This document shows, one piece after another, positions 20,559 to 31,263 of a DNA stretch of 64,000 nucleotides. Source of the DNA: Ciborinia camelliae (taxonomy: Eukaryota; Ascomycota; Leotiomycetes; Helotiales; Sclerotiniaceae); the NCBI GenBank assembly GCA_025890175.1, contig JANPYM010000012.1, positions 913,388 through 977,387 on the forward strand. Direction: 5' to 3'. Below the pieces are notes generated by a model, which was not told where the DNA came from, did not search any database, and saw nothing but the letters and a program-made list of their open reading frames with translations. Numbering within the stretch: position 1 is the stretch's first letter; every line of letters begins with the position of its first letter. Position numbers and translations under genes: made by a program.

Positions 20559-22956
20559 ATGGCGAGGACGAAGATTTCGGGCCTTGTTGCCCTCGTGGCT
20601 CTGACACTTCAAGTGAGTGCGATTGTTGTACCGCGCCATTTGGAGGTTCATGAGAAGCGGGAAACTTTACACCCGAGATGGACCAAAAGAGATCGTGTCG
20701 AGTCACACATGTTATTGCCAATGCGAATTGGCTTGACACAGAGCAATCTCGACGACGGCTATGATCATTTGATGAGGATGTGAGTTTTTGAGCCTAGATT
20801 AACTTGAGGCCGAGCAGAAATTGATTGGCTATACATAGATCTGACCCTGCGTCACCGCACTTCGGACAGCACTGGACTCCAGAAGAAGTCATCGAGACTT
20901 TCCGTCCTACCAAGCAAACCGAAGATGAAGTTCGGAAGTGGCTGATTGACTCCGGTATTCCAGCCGGACGAATTACTCACTCAGACAACAAAGGTTGGTT
21001 CGCATTTTATGCGACTGCCAAAGAGGCAGAAAATCTGTTATATACCGAGTACCATGAGTATAAAGATTCAGTTACTGGTGGTGTTATGCCCTCATGCGAG
21101 GCGTACCATGTTCCCAAGAATATTCGAAAGCACATCGATTACATCAGTCCTGGAATCAAACTCCTTGCACCAATTGAACATCCAAGCAACAAGTTGAAGC
21201 GAAACGCTGAAATGGCAGAGCATGAACTCTACAAAAGAAATAGGCTATTAAAAAATGCGAAGCATAGCTACAGCAATTCCAATGCTACAGATTTGAGCAC
21301 TTGCGATGTTCTTATCACTCCAGCTTGCATCGCTGCTCTTTACAAAATTCCACCTGCGACTTTAGCTCATCCAAACAATTCCATGGGTATCTTCGAATCT
21401 GAGTTGCAATTTTATACACAAAACGATCTGGATTTGTTCTTCACAAACTTCACAAAACATATTCCAAATGGTACCCATCCAATTCCAGCAAACATCGATG
21501 GTGGAATGCAATCGACGACTGACCCTTACTACGCTGGCGGTGAGGCAAGTCTCGATATTCAGCTTGCTTATCCAATTCTTTATCCACAACAAATTACACT
21601 CTATCAAGTTGACGACTACATCGTCCAAGCGAATCAAAATGATACCTACACCTTTGGATTTAACACTTTCTTGGACGCGTTAGACGGGGTAAGTTGACCC
21701 TGACCTCGAATGTCAAGAAACAACCAATTAACATCTTTTAGTCATATTGTAACTTCACTGCCTACAACCAGACTGGCAACAATCCAAACTTAGATCAGGC
21801 CTATCCTGATCCTCTCATCGGTGGTTGGCAAGGAAACCTCATGTGCGGTACCTTCACCCCCACCAACGTCATTTCTCTATCATATGGTGGACAAGAATCG
21901 GACCTCCCAATATCATATCAAAAAAGACAATGTCTCGAGTACATGAAACTAGGACTTCAAGGAGTATCATTCCTTTTCGCATCGGGCGATGCCGGTGTTG
22001 CAAGTAAGTAGAAAATATCGGCGCATTCAAGCTAAACTTTCTTTTTGTCCTTCGGAAAAACTAACACAAACCCCAGACTACCCCGACAGCATCGACGGCC
22101 CAACCGGTTGTATCGGCCCCGACCTCAACATTTTCAACCCGACCTGGCCCAATACCTGCCCCTACGTAACATCGGTCGGTGCAACAAAACTCTACGCCGG
22201 CTATAGCATCCATGATAACGAATCCGCCGTCTACGATCCCGCCGGTTATCCATACTCTGTAAACTACTCCTCTGGTGGTGGTTTCAGCAACATCTATCCG
22301 ATCCCCGATTATCAAGCCTCCTTTGTTGCAAAATTCTTCGATGAACATAATCCTCCTTATCCTTATTACAGCGCGTTAAGCAATGATACGGATAATGCTA
22401 AAACATTACCCGATATCGCGGCGTTGGCGGGAAGTACGGGGGGTATCTATAATAGAATTGGGAGGGGTGTTCCCGATGTGGCTGCTAATGGGGATAATAT
22501 CGCTGTAAGAATTTTCCTCTTTTCCTCTTTTCTACTCTGATATATTGTTGTTCTTTACTGATGGATTTTAGACGTTCAATGGCAATGTCTATTCTCTCAG
22601 CGGTGGTACATCAGCCAGCACACCGATTTTCTCCGCTGTCATTAATCGCATCAATGAGGAGAGACTTCATGTTGGAAAGGGACCACTTGGTTTCTTGAAT
22701 CCATCGCTGTACGCTAATCCAGGCATGTTGAATGATATTGTCAATGGAACGAATCCGGGTTGTGATACACTTGGATTCTCGGCGGTGCCTGGGTGAGTTT
22801 TATTCTTATTTTGTTGTGAACTTGTGATTTGATTGGGTAATGAATGGTATGAGGAATGGATTGCTAATGCCTTTTCTTCACAGATGGGACCCTGTGACTG
22901 GACTCGGTACTCCTAATTACCCAAAGATGTTGGAGTATTATATGGGGTTGCCATAG
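20559..22956 (+). CDS. secreted sedolisin-type tripeptidyl peptidase (MEROPS S53), six exons
   Basis: Predicted acidic serine-carboxyl peptidase, secreted to digest external protein. Exons 20559-20779, 20839-21688, 21742-22003, 22077-22504, 22572-22792 and 22884-22956 join in frame with canonical donors and acceptors to give 684 residues. A signal peptide spans about 1-22 (SGLVALVALTLQVSAIV). The activation prodomain follows (SPHFGQHWTPEEV, Pro-kumamolisin type) to about residue 210. Catalytic residues are Glu309 and Asp313 (GGEASLDIQ), oxyanion Asp440 (ASGDAG) and Ser601 (GGTSAS). The calcium-site motifs NDIVNGTNPGC and WDPVTGLGTPNY are near the C-terminus. Several sequons indicate glycosylation. 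All key residues are present and no break was seen. Confidence 0.95.
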
Positions 22957-23436
22957 ATTTTGGTGTGGCGAGGAGTTTGATGGATGATTGATATCTCGTC
23001 ATGTGGGGTTGCAATCTGGATAATATGAATGCTGAAGTATATGGTCAAATCCATACGGTCCCTCTATCCGTATTGGGATGCTAGTTGCTAGTGCATTTAT
23101 ATCAAATAATCAACGAATTTAATGAACTATTCTCAATAATCCATCTCATCCGTACATGTTTCGTTCTCGTTTCTTGATTCTTAATTATCTATCAACTTTG
23201 GGCTGTTAATAGTGCCTGCAAAGAATCGGTCCACGTGCTATCTTTCCATACAACACTTGTTGCCCTCCAGGATTCGAAAGCGTTCTGTATATGGCTACGA
23301 TGTGTCCAATGTATCATAATTCAATCATGGAATATGATATCCTGCTTTGGAACATCTTTACGAGGAAAGTGTATGTCAATCTCCTCGCTGTAGGATGGAT
23401 TAACATCATGGTGACATCCAAATATCAAACCTGATG
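22957..23436. other. convergent 3' intergenic region
   Basis: About 480 bases between the 3' ends of the sedolisin (plus) and kinase-fold gene (minus). Nothing else was seen in it. Confidence 0.5.
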
Positions 23437-25704
23437 TTATTCCACATCCTTCCCCAAGAAAAGCCAAACCCTCCTCCTAAAAAGCCCTCCCCAACCTTCC
23501 CCCCCAAAAACCCCATCCCACCCCCCCGGCTCCCTTCCCAACCCCCTAAAATCGCCCACCCGCAAACCCTCCTCTCCAACCCTCATCCCATAACGATTAT
23601 CCACAAGCACCGCCTGCCCATCTCTCAAAACATTCCTCCTCTCCAAATCATCCAATTCCCTCTCCTCCGCCCCATCATCCACTCGAATCCTCATATCGAT
23701 TCTTTCAATCCCTGCGCCTTGCTCCTCTAACATCCCTTTGATCCGGAAAAATGCCGTGTCCGGCCCTAAGTCCCGGAGATATATGTTACCGATCTGTTGA
23801 CCGAAGAGATCGTCTCCGATGATGTGGCACACGAGGATGGAGGGGAGATGTGTGGGATGGATACCGGCTATGAGGTGAGGATCGTCGGGACCGGGCTGGA
23901 AACCTACGGGGAGATTTAGAGGAGGGGGAGAATAGTAACGAGGAGGTGGAGGAACACGAGGAGGTGCGCCGACTGCTCTCCGAGGAGGCCGTGGAATATG
24001 TTGTGCGATACCTCCCATTCTTTGAGGCCCACGTTGGGGTGGAGGCCTGACTTGATCTGGACGTCTTCCTGGGTATTCCGGTAGATCTTCGTAAGCAGGA
24101 GGTGGGCGCTCGAGAGGTCCGCCCCAGCCAGGTTGAGGAACTACCCGGCCTGCAGGGGCATGGAATTGATAAGCGGGAAGCTCCTCGTCAGGTTCGGCTT
24201 CCACTACTGCTCTGCGATCAAGGATGTCGGCTGGGATTATGTTAGGGTGTGGAGGTGGTGGTGCTTGTTGCTGGACGGGAACTTGAGGGGGTGGACGGCG
24301 AGGTGGTGGTGGGTGGACTAGGCGGGGCTCGGCTTGGAGTCCCCAATTTGGTGGTACTCCCAGAGGGTCGAATTCGGGGAGGTTTTGTTGAGGAGGAGGT
24401 GCTTGAGGAGGTGCTTGTGCAGGAGGTTGAGCAGGAGGTTGTGGGGCTATTCCAGCCGCAAGAACAGCTCGATCAAGTCCAGACCTTGTCGTTTCAAATA
24501 GCTCTGCAGCATTCGGCCGTTGCGACCCCTCAATCAAAAGACACTCCCGGATAGCCGATATCAAAGCTCGACTATATCCAAGAGTCTCTTCTCTTTTGGT
24601 TCTGCTCCCGATCGTATGCCCTCCTGCTTGCAGTGTAGGTGTATGGCGATCCCTGATTGCTTCAATGGTGTTCCAATCCACCTCGCTAACAACGTGGATA
24701 ATACAAAACATTATCAGTCCGACTTGCCAGACGTTCGTTTTCGAAGTGTAGGCGACAGAGCCAAGTGTATTACCTCTTCCGGGCCGATCATCGATTCGGC
24801 CATCTTTTAACCATGGTCTCAATTCCCTCATATCAGACGCGCATAATTGTTCTGGGGCACGCGAATTGACACTTCCTACTTGGTGAAATTGACGATGATA
24901 TAGTTCATCCTGGCGACGCTCGAGTTTAGTCGCTCGTCGAAAAGAACCAGGTTTCACGGCAAAGCCCAGTGAATGTAGTGGATCCGGATGTCTTGCATAA
25001 TAAATATTTCTTGGATTAAGATCGAAATGGACAATATCCACGGCGTTGAACCCAGGTCGGTCTGAACGATAATGAGTTGGGTCTTCTGTGCCGTGGTTCA
25101 TTATAAGAAGAGAACGGGCAAGACAGTGGAAAGACTCCCACGCTTCTCTTTCACTCAGTTTCATTCTTCGCCTTAATGCTTGGCTAAAATTAGTTTCGCA
25201 AGATTCGAGTATCATTCTCTCTACCTGGCCCACATCCTGGCTCAAAGTATTTTTCCCCTCATCCACCACAGCCCTTCTGTACATTTTAACAATATGATGA
25301 TTTGCGCCAGGTGGTAGTCGCGATTGCATACTTTCATAAAATTGTGACTCGTCTCGTAAATTCGGTCTAGGTGCTTGCTGCAGTCCCGTTAAACGACGTT
25401 GCTTAACAACAATATATTTCTTTCCAAATCGCGTATTCGCTTTCCATTGGCCAACCAAGGAATCAGGCGACGTTGAAAGTATTTTGAACCCCTCATATAT
25501 CGGATACAATGGCTCCTTCCACATCTGACCCGTCTGAAGCCAAAGTTTTCGTCGACGTTGTAGCCCCGGATCATCCCTTGCAACCCAATCTGGGGGAGGT
25601 TCTATTGTCGGTGGCATTCCACCATAGTCGACAGGATGTTGCCATTCGTAAAAATCGAGATCCTGGTCCTCCGGCTCAGGATAATTGGGATTTTCATCTG
25701 CCAT
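23437..25704 (-). CDS. protein kinase-fold protein, probable pseudokinase, with proline-rich region
   Basis: Single-exon, 755 residues. Residues about 68-420 follow a protein-kinase layout: candidate ATP-anchoring Lys101 (KKYIVVKQRR), catalytic-loop motif HFDLNPRN (226-233) with Asp and Asn kept, APE-like RAPEQ (282-286) and SKTNVWQVGLIMFCII like subdomain IX. The DFG motif is not recognisable; the expected site reads SLGFAVKPGSF, so metal binding may be lost. This suggests a pseudokinase or very diverged kinase. Residues about 420-640 are Pro/Gln/Arg-rich and probably disordered. The last about 120 residues form a separate acidic, hydrophobic domain (PSILVCHIIGDDLFGQQIGN) I cannot name. The start is the first Met of the frame. 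Confidence 0.8.
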   Translation of the reverse strand: MADENPNYPEPEDQDLDFYEWQHPVDYGGMPPTIEPPPDWVARDDPGLQRRRKLWLQTGQMWKEPLYPIYEGFKILSTSPDSLVGQWKANTRFGKKYIVVKQRRLTGLQQAPRPNLRDESQFYESMQSRLPPGANHHIVKMYRRAVVDEGKNTLSQDVGQVERMILESCETNFSQALRRRMKLSEREAWESFHCLARSLLIMNHGTEDPTHYRSDRPGFNAVDIVHFDLNPRNIYYARHPDPLHSLGFAVKPGSFRRATKLERRQDELYHRQFHQVGSVNSRAPEQLCASDMRELRPWLKDGRIDDRPGRGNTLGSVAYTSKTNVWQVGLIMFCIIHVVSEVDWNTIEAIRDRHTPTLQAGGHTIGSRTKREETLGYSRALISAIRECLLIEGSQRPNAAELFETTRSGLDRAVLAAGIAPQPPAQPPAQAPPQAPPPQQNLPEFDPLGVPPNWGLQAEPRLVHPPPPRRPPPQVPVQQQAPPPPHPNIIPADILDRRAVVEAEPDEELPAYQFHAPAGRVVPQPGWGGPLERPPPAYEDLPEYPGRRPDQVRPPPQRGPQRMGGIAQHIPRPPRRAVGAPPRVPPPPRYYSPPPLNLPVGFQPGPDDPHLIAGIHPTHLPSILVCHIIGDDLFGQQIGNIYLRDLGPDTAFFRIKGMLEEQGAGIERIDMRIRVDDGAEERELDDLERRNVLRDGQAVLVDNRYGMRVGEEGLRVGDFRGLGREPGGWDGVFGGEGWGGLFRRRVWLFLGKDVE

Positions 25705-26684
25705 GGTGTATCGCTCGTATACCAGAAATAATACAGGGAATAATGTAGATGAAGCTCAATTGATGAGCAGGAAAGTAAGAGATTGATTTGCATCCCGGTT
25801 TTGCGAGGTTCTGTAGCTTGCTTGGTGAACAAAGAAGCATTTCTGTACAAAAACCAAAAAATGTGAGGATAGTTTTGGTACCCCTTGTAAGGCACCGGAA
25901 ATGGAATCTTTCATCCTGAGTGGCTGCCCCCAAAGAAAAATATTGAATAGTCATTATACTAGATGGTTAACCATGGAAACTCCCTCCCCTCTCACCCCCA
26001 AAATGACTTTCCCACGTAAATTATTCAAGAGGTATTTGTGCTGTGACAGATTACCGTACATTCCCTAACCCAAACAGATGTTCCATAATTATATTTTGAC
26101 ATTCGCAAAATGACGAGTTGTGGGATGGTGTAGAAAATGGTTTGAGAAATTGATGTGGTGAAGACTTGAAGTAAATTTTTTTAAGAAAACCCCAAAGGGG
26201 GTTGAAAAGGGGGGAAGGTATCTATGCTTGTTCGTTTTTCCGTAATTCCAACTTCTTTAAATAAACTTTACTCGATTATTTTGATCTTCATTCGTAGTAA
26301 CCAAACTAAACATCTGAACGATTTTATCATTGCGTCATAACATAGAAAAGCTGTGTCTGTCGGGCAGCTCACCCCTAACATAGATGAAATGAAACAATTT
26401 GAATCAAGATAATGTAGTGGTAGAACTCATATATTTTGTACAATCGGCCACTTGACGTAAAAAGGTGGTTCTTGTACACTGACTGGTCTTGATAGGATCT
26501 TCTGTAACTTTATCCCTAAGTATTTACCCAATCCTTATCGCATATGCAATTCTACTTAACTATATCCTGTCAAGAAATACAATCTTTGTTTCATAAGGAT
26601 GCCATGAAACGATGCAGCGAATATATCACATGACACGATCACTCTGTCGTTCTTCTAACCTTGTCTAGCGTTTGGTTGTTGTGA
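25705..26684. other. intergenic
   Basis: About 1 kb between the 5' end of the kinase-fold gene and the 3' end of the sirtuin gene (both minus). Nothing supportable was found; it should hold the promoter of the kinase-fold gene. Confidence 0.45.
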
Positions 26685-28100
26685 TCAAGGATTTGTGGAG
26701 AGATTGGAAGAGTTCGGCATGTTTTGAGGCATAGTTGTATCGACCACAACACGTTGAGCCTCGTCGCGCTTCTCAGTGGAGGTGTATTCGTCCAAAAGAG
26801 TGGATTTCACTTGTACGTACTTTTCGTCTATAATCGGCGCCGATCGAACAGTAGTTGTCTCTTTCTTGAGTGGTATACCGTTCGTTATATCTACAAGGAG
26901 TGAGTCCTACGTTTAGTTAGTATTGCTGATTCAAGAGCTCCATGAATCACAAGACAGAGGTATAATTAAAGGAGTTTTTACCCTATCGGCAGCAATTTCT
27001 GCGGGTGGTCTCGTAGGTAGAGCTTCAGGAGCTGGAGGAGGGGGTGTTGGCTTTATAGTTGAGTTTTTCTGGAGAGTGGCGTTCACCCTTTGTGTATGGT
27101 TCTCGAAAAGCTTTAATGCTTCGTCAACTTCACCGGTCAGCTTTTCGATGTCTGCCTCAAGGAGTTCGTCTCTTGACATGTTGAGTCTGGCCGCCTCAAC
27201 CTTTTCAGCTTCCTTCTGCTTTGTATTCCCTCCAACTGAAATCCACATTTCTTCGAGTTCATCTCTCCAGCCCAAGGCATCGGCTAATTTCCTGACGCCA
27301 CTATCACAGTCACCAAGGACAATCACATCATCCAGCCTACTTCCAAAATCGCCAACCGAAACCATATTGAATAGCAATCTTGGTACCCCTGGAGCTGGAT
27401 AGGTTGGTAGTGAAGCAAATGGCTGAACACTTAAGCTGGTACCCATCACAATGACTAGATCAGCCTTTTCGGGGAGGTACTTATGAGTGTGGAAGGCTTC
27501 CGGAAGCTGTTCACCAAAGAATACAATGTCTGGCTTAACTAAACCACCACATTGTGGAACCAAACAAGTTGCTGGGTCTCCATCCTCCACAGCTTTCTTC
27601 ATCATATCATCGGGATATTCAGTCTTGCAATCGATGCATCTTTGGGTGGCAAAACTTCCGTGGGCTTCAATGATCTTTTCTGAAGAAACTCCAGCTCGAC
27701 GTTCCAAACAATCAATGTTTTGTGTAAACAGCATCCTAAGCAATCCTTTCTTTTCTATTAACGCAATGAAAGCATGTGATACTGTAGGGTAGAATTGGCC
27801 AGGATAGAGTTCTCTCGCCAGTACATAAAATGGAGCTGGGTTTTCGCGGAAGAAATCGATATCAAAAACGGCTTCTGCATAAGGAAGATCTAGAGCCGCA
27901 AGATTGGCGTATATGCCGGTCTCTGGTGAGCGGAAATCTGGTATACCTGCGCTGGTAGATATACCCGCCCCCGTCAAAACAACGATGTTCTTTGCTTTGC
28001 CATCTTTGATGAAATTCGCAACCCCTTCGATAGAACGGGCTGGAAGCGTGTGAGGAGGATCATTGGGATTGATTTGAGGATGAGACGCTTCCTGGCCCAT
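26685..28100 (-). CDS. hst2: NAD-dependent protein deacetylase, SIRT2/Hst2-type sirtuin
   Basis: Two exons, 28100-26982 and 26906-26685, give 446 residues. The intron has a GTAAAA donor, a TACTAAC branch site and a CGTAG acceptor; splicing in phase 0 replaces a short read-through tail with a 73-residue C-terminus. The sirtuin core holds NAD-binding TGAGISTSAGIPDFRS (about 43-58), TQNIDCLERRAG (126-137), catalytic His147 in EAHGSF, the zinc cysteines 155, 158, 179 and 184, and GTSLSVQPFA. Motifs and the long helical/acidic C-terminal extension fit class I (SIRT2/Hst2) enzymes, which deacetylate histones and cytosolic targets. The N-terminus MGQEAS matches an N-myristoylation pattern (Gly2, Ser6), suggesting possible membrane targeting. 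The hst2 name is by motif, not by tree. Confidence 0.92.
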
Positions 28101-29185
28101 CTTGGTGGTATAGGCGATGCTTGTTTGCGTTTATCACGTTTTGAGTTGCCAGAATGGCAAGGACGATGACGTTGATTGCGGCTTTGTGAGTATTTTCTGA
28201 CTGGCTTATCTAAATACTTTCCAGTCTCGTGAAAGTATGGAGGTTCTAGTAAAGAAATTGGATGATGACACTTTGAGAAACTGTGCTGGTTTTATATACA
28301 GACGTACCAGGCAACAGCAATGAGAGTAAAAGTTGAAACACCAAAATATTGAATTGAATAATTCTCGTACCATCCAACCGATTGAATAGAAGAAACCCGA
28401 TAAGCGATAAGATTATCACGTGAGTAGGTTAAATGAGAAGAGCGTACAACATTAAGAAGAGCGTACAGCATTAGGGCTTACCCTACCAAGAAGTCATATA
28501 TATTTTCAAGAGCTCTCAATCTTCAAGAGATTCTTATTATCTTTTTCCTCATTTTATTCATTTTTTGGTTCATTTCATAAATTGGTAGAAGCTTATCAGG
28601 TGATTCATTCAAATGAAGTCTGTCTTATACTGGTCCCTGGGCTGCTCTCCCCTCGCATTTGGACCAATCAGCGTTTGATCAAAACTTAGTCATTCTTCAT
28701 TCTCGTGTCTCCTCATAGTCCTCCGTACAGATAGGCAGCCATGCATTGACATGTTGTATGTATTACTACCCAGATGATTCGGATTTACATACATATATTG
28801 GATTGGTATGTATGTAAGATTTCAGCTTGACTTACTCCTTGATTGCGAATTGCTTCCAATGAATTTCCAAACCTTCAGCCACCCAGCCTTACTTTTGAAA
28901 ACGATGAGGTTACAGTGGCGGCGACAATCCTACCTAGGTATTTGTGACAACAGATGACGGGTGACGGATGACGGATGATAAGCTTATTGCCTTTAAGAAC
29001 GACAACTCTTCTCCCATTCTCATGTACCATAATATCATCCAAGAGAGTTTCTTGATGCATATTTATTGGTAAAAAGTATTCATGCTACTTAGGTTACTAA
29101 CCCTAACCTACCATTGCCTTGATTTCAAGCCGTTGAATCCATTTTCTTGATTTTCTTCATTTTCTTCGCAAACAGACAAAAGGTC
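28101..29185. other. divergent intergenic region
   Basis: About 1.1 kb between divergent starts of the sirtuin and the membrane protein gene. A repeated phrase AAGAGCGTACA(A/G)CATTA occurs at about 28438 and 28457. No gene was seen. Confidence 0.5.
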
Positions 29186-31263
29186 ATGCCGGGAATCCCT
29201 TTGGCTTCATTGAACAATTCAATAGCCAACAATACCACCGACACAAATGTTACAAGTAACGTCCTGCAAGTTGTATGTGCATGGCCAGTATCTGGTCAAT
29301 ACGGGCCAGGGTCCCGGGTTTTGTAGGTTTCTCCATTTCTCCACAGATTTCCCCAGAAAGCTCCACTCCACTTTACACATACCTATTGCAAGATGGGGGT
29401 TAGGCTTCTAACTTCTTGGTTCTTCTTCTCTTTATAGATACTATGTTCTCGTAGCAGCATGTGTCATTCTTCGAAAACAACAGTGGCTAAAAGAAGCTTG
29501 TTTGGCGGCTGCATTGCTTTTCCCCGCCGTTGCTGCACTTCATGGCATAGTTCTTGCATCTCTTCACGTGGATGGTGAGTGCCTACCTCATGACAAATAT
29601 TCCCTTACACTTTGTTTGACGCCTCACAATTAGGTGCGGTTGACATGGATATTTACGGGGCTTTTCAGCTATGTTCGATTGGCATTCTGGCCGCACCGGT
29701 AACTGTAAAGTTATCTTCAACATATTTTTTTGAAACCCCTGGTCGAAATACCATATTCTTATGGACTGGCTTAATATTTGCGGGTAAGTATTGGTCTTTG
29801 TTGATATCAGTGAGGCACTGCTAATGGTCATTTCCCTTTCAAGGCCTATTGAGCTTAACTGTGGAGTTTATCAGGATAAACACGAGTCCTTGTACAATCG
29901 ATGGTGACGGCCATCCAGCGTACTTCACCCTAAGCAACTTCACCTATAATTCTTCGTGTGGTCTTACTTGCGATGTTGATTCTGGCCCTTTCTCTCCAAT
30001 GCGAGGCGGATCGGCCAATAATATCTACGTTATTCCCGCACCAGACAAACTCACTTTTGACACGGCTACGCTTCTCTCAGCCGCATGCTGCATCCCTGCT
30101 ATACTGTCACTTGTATCCATGTGGAACAAGATTCGTGAGACAAATTGGAACAGTCGTTTCGGGCGTAAAGAAGAGCCAGCCGACGCAAGAATTGAGGGCA
30201 CCAACAATGCCACTGTTGGGCAAATGAAAGAGGTCAACAGCTTGATTGGGCTCTTCCTGAGCGCTATAGAAGTTCCTGTGTTCGTAGGTGCGGTGTTAGC
30301 CATTCTCATCCTCGGTGAGAGAAACTTCTTCAGTCGCCAAGTCTCATATCAAACTGAACCCATAGCAAGTATCGGTATGTACTCACTTTCATCATGGCCA
30401 TTGTTCATTGCTAACATAATTTGTTGTTGTTTGTAGGTCAGTGGGCACCAATTGTCGGTACTGGGCTTGCTGTTTTCGGGTCCTTTTACCGCCTCTTCGC
30501 TGCAAATATGGAAGCTGACGAAGAGGAAGTAAATCAAAATACTTCCAAGCATCATGGTTTATCAAAACGTGGAGTTAGAACAGTCCCAGAATCATCATCG
30601 TATGCCACCCCTGAAATGATGCGCCGAAGCCTTTCGAATAACAGCACAACGACGTCTCACGAGATGGGACACGAAATAGCGCAGACTATGAGGGTTCGAC
30701 CTTCACTTGGCCCAGCCAAGTCGTCCTCAGATGTGGGAAACAGACGCAAAGTGGCCAATATTTTAACCGCAATCGGCAACTATGTCGGTACCGCAGCTCA
30801 GTTTCGTCTAGACGATTCCGAATTTAAACATGGAAAAGCAGTTGACTTTCCAGAAATCCCTGGAGAAGATAACCGAAACCCAAATCTGCAACATATTAGG
30901 GAAACGTACAACCAACCCCGCGACCCCGATGGAAATACTACGCCCGCTTTTCGCCCTTCCAGAGCACCTAGCATCAATGGCAGTATTATCTCGCGGCTTG
31001 ACATAGAGGATGGCACGGCAATGGCCGAACCAACATCACCTTGGTCGCCTGCGTCACAACTATCGTCTCCCACTGCAAATGGTGATCGCCCACGACTTCG
31101 CCAGGACACCCTGGAAGTTCCTTCGCAGGTTCATCACAATCTTACACGATATGAAATATCCAGATCTGAGAGCCAGAATTCACCTGTTATTGTAGTCTCT
31201 TCGGAGACTACAGATATGCCTTCTTTAGTACACACACTTCCAAAACCATCTACACCCCCTTGA
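29186..31263 (+). CDS. fungal polytopic membrane protein with long cytosolic tail, five exons
   Basis: Exons 29186-29322, 29438-29574, 29634-29783, 29844-30374 and 30437-31263 join in frame to give 593 residues. Evidence is the continuity of membrane helices over every junction, with GTAGGT, GTGAGT, GTAAGT and GTATGT donors. The N-terminus is extracellular-looking, with several sequons. Hydrophobic segments include YYVLVAACVILR, ACLAAALLFPAVAALHGIVLA, CSIGILAAPVTV, NTIFLWTGLIFAGLLSLTV, TLLSAACCIPAILSLVSMW, VPVFVGAVLAILILG and VGTGLAVFGSFYRLF, so about seven. A Cys-containing loop (CTIDG, SSCGLTCDVDSG) lies between two of them. The last 240 residues are hydrophilic, Ser/Pro-rich and probably cytosolic. 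Seven helices suggest a receptor-like fold, but no family motif is recognised. Confidence 0.78.
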
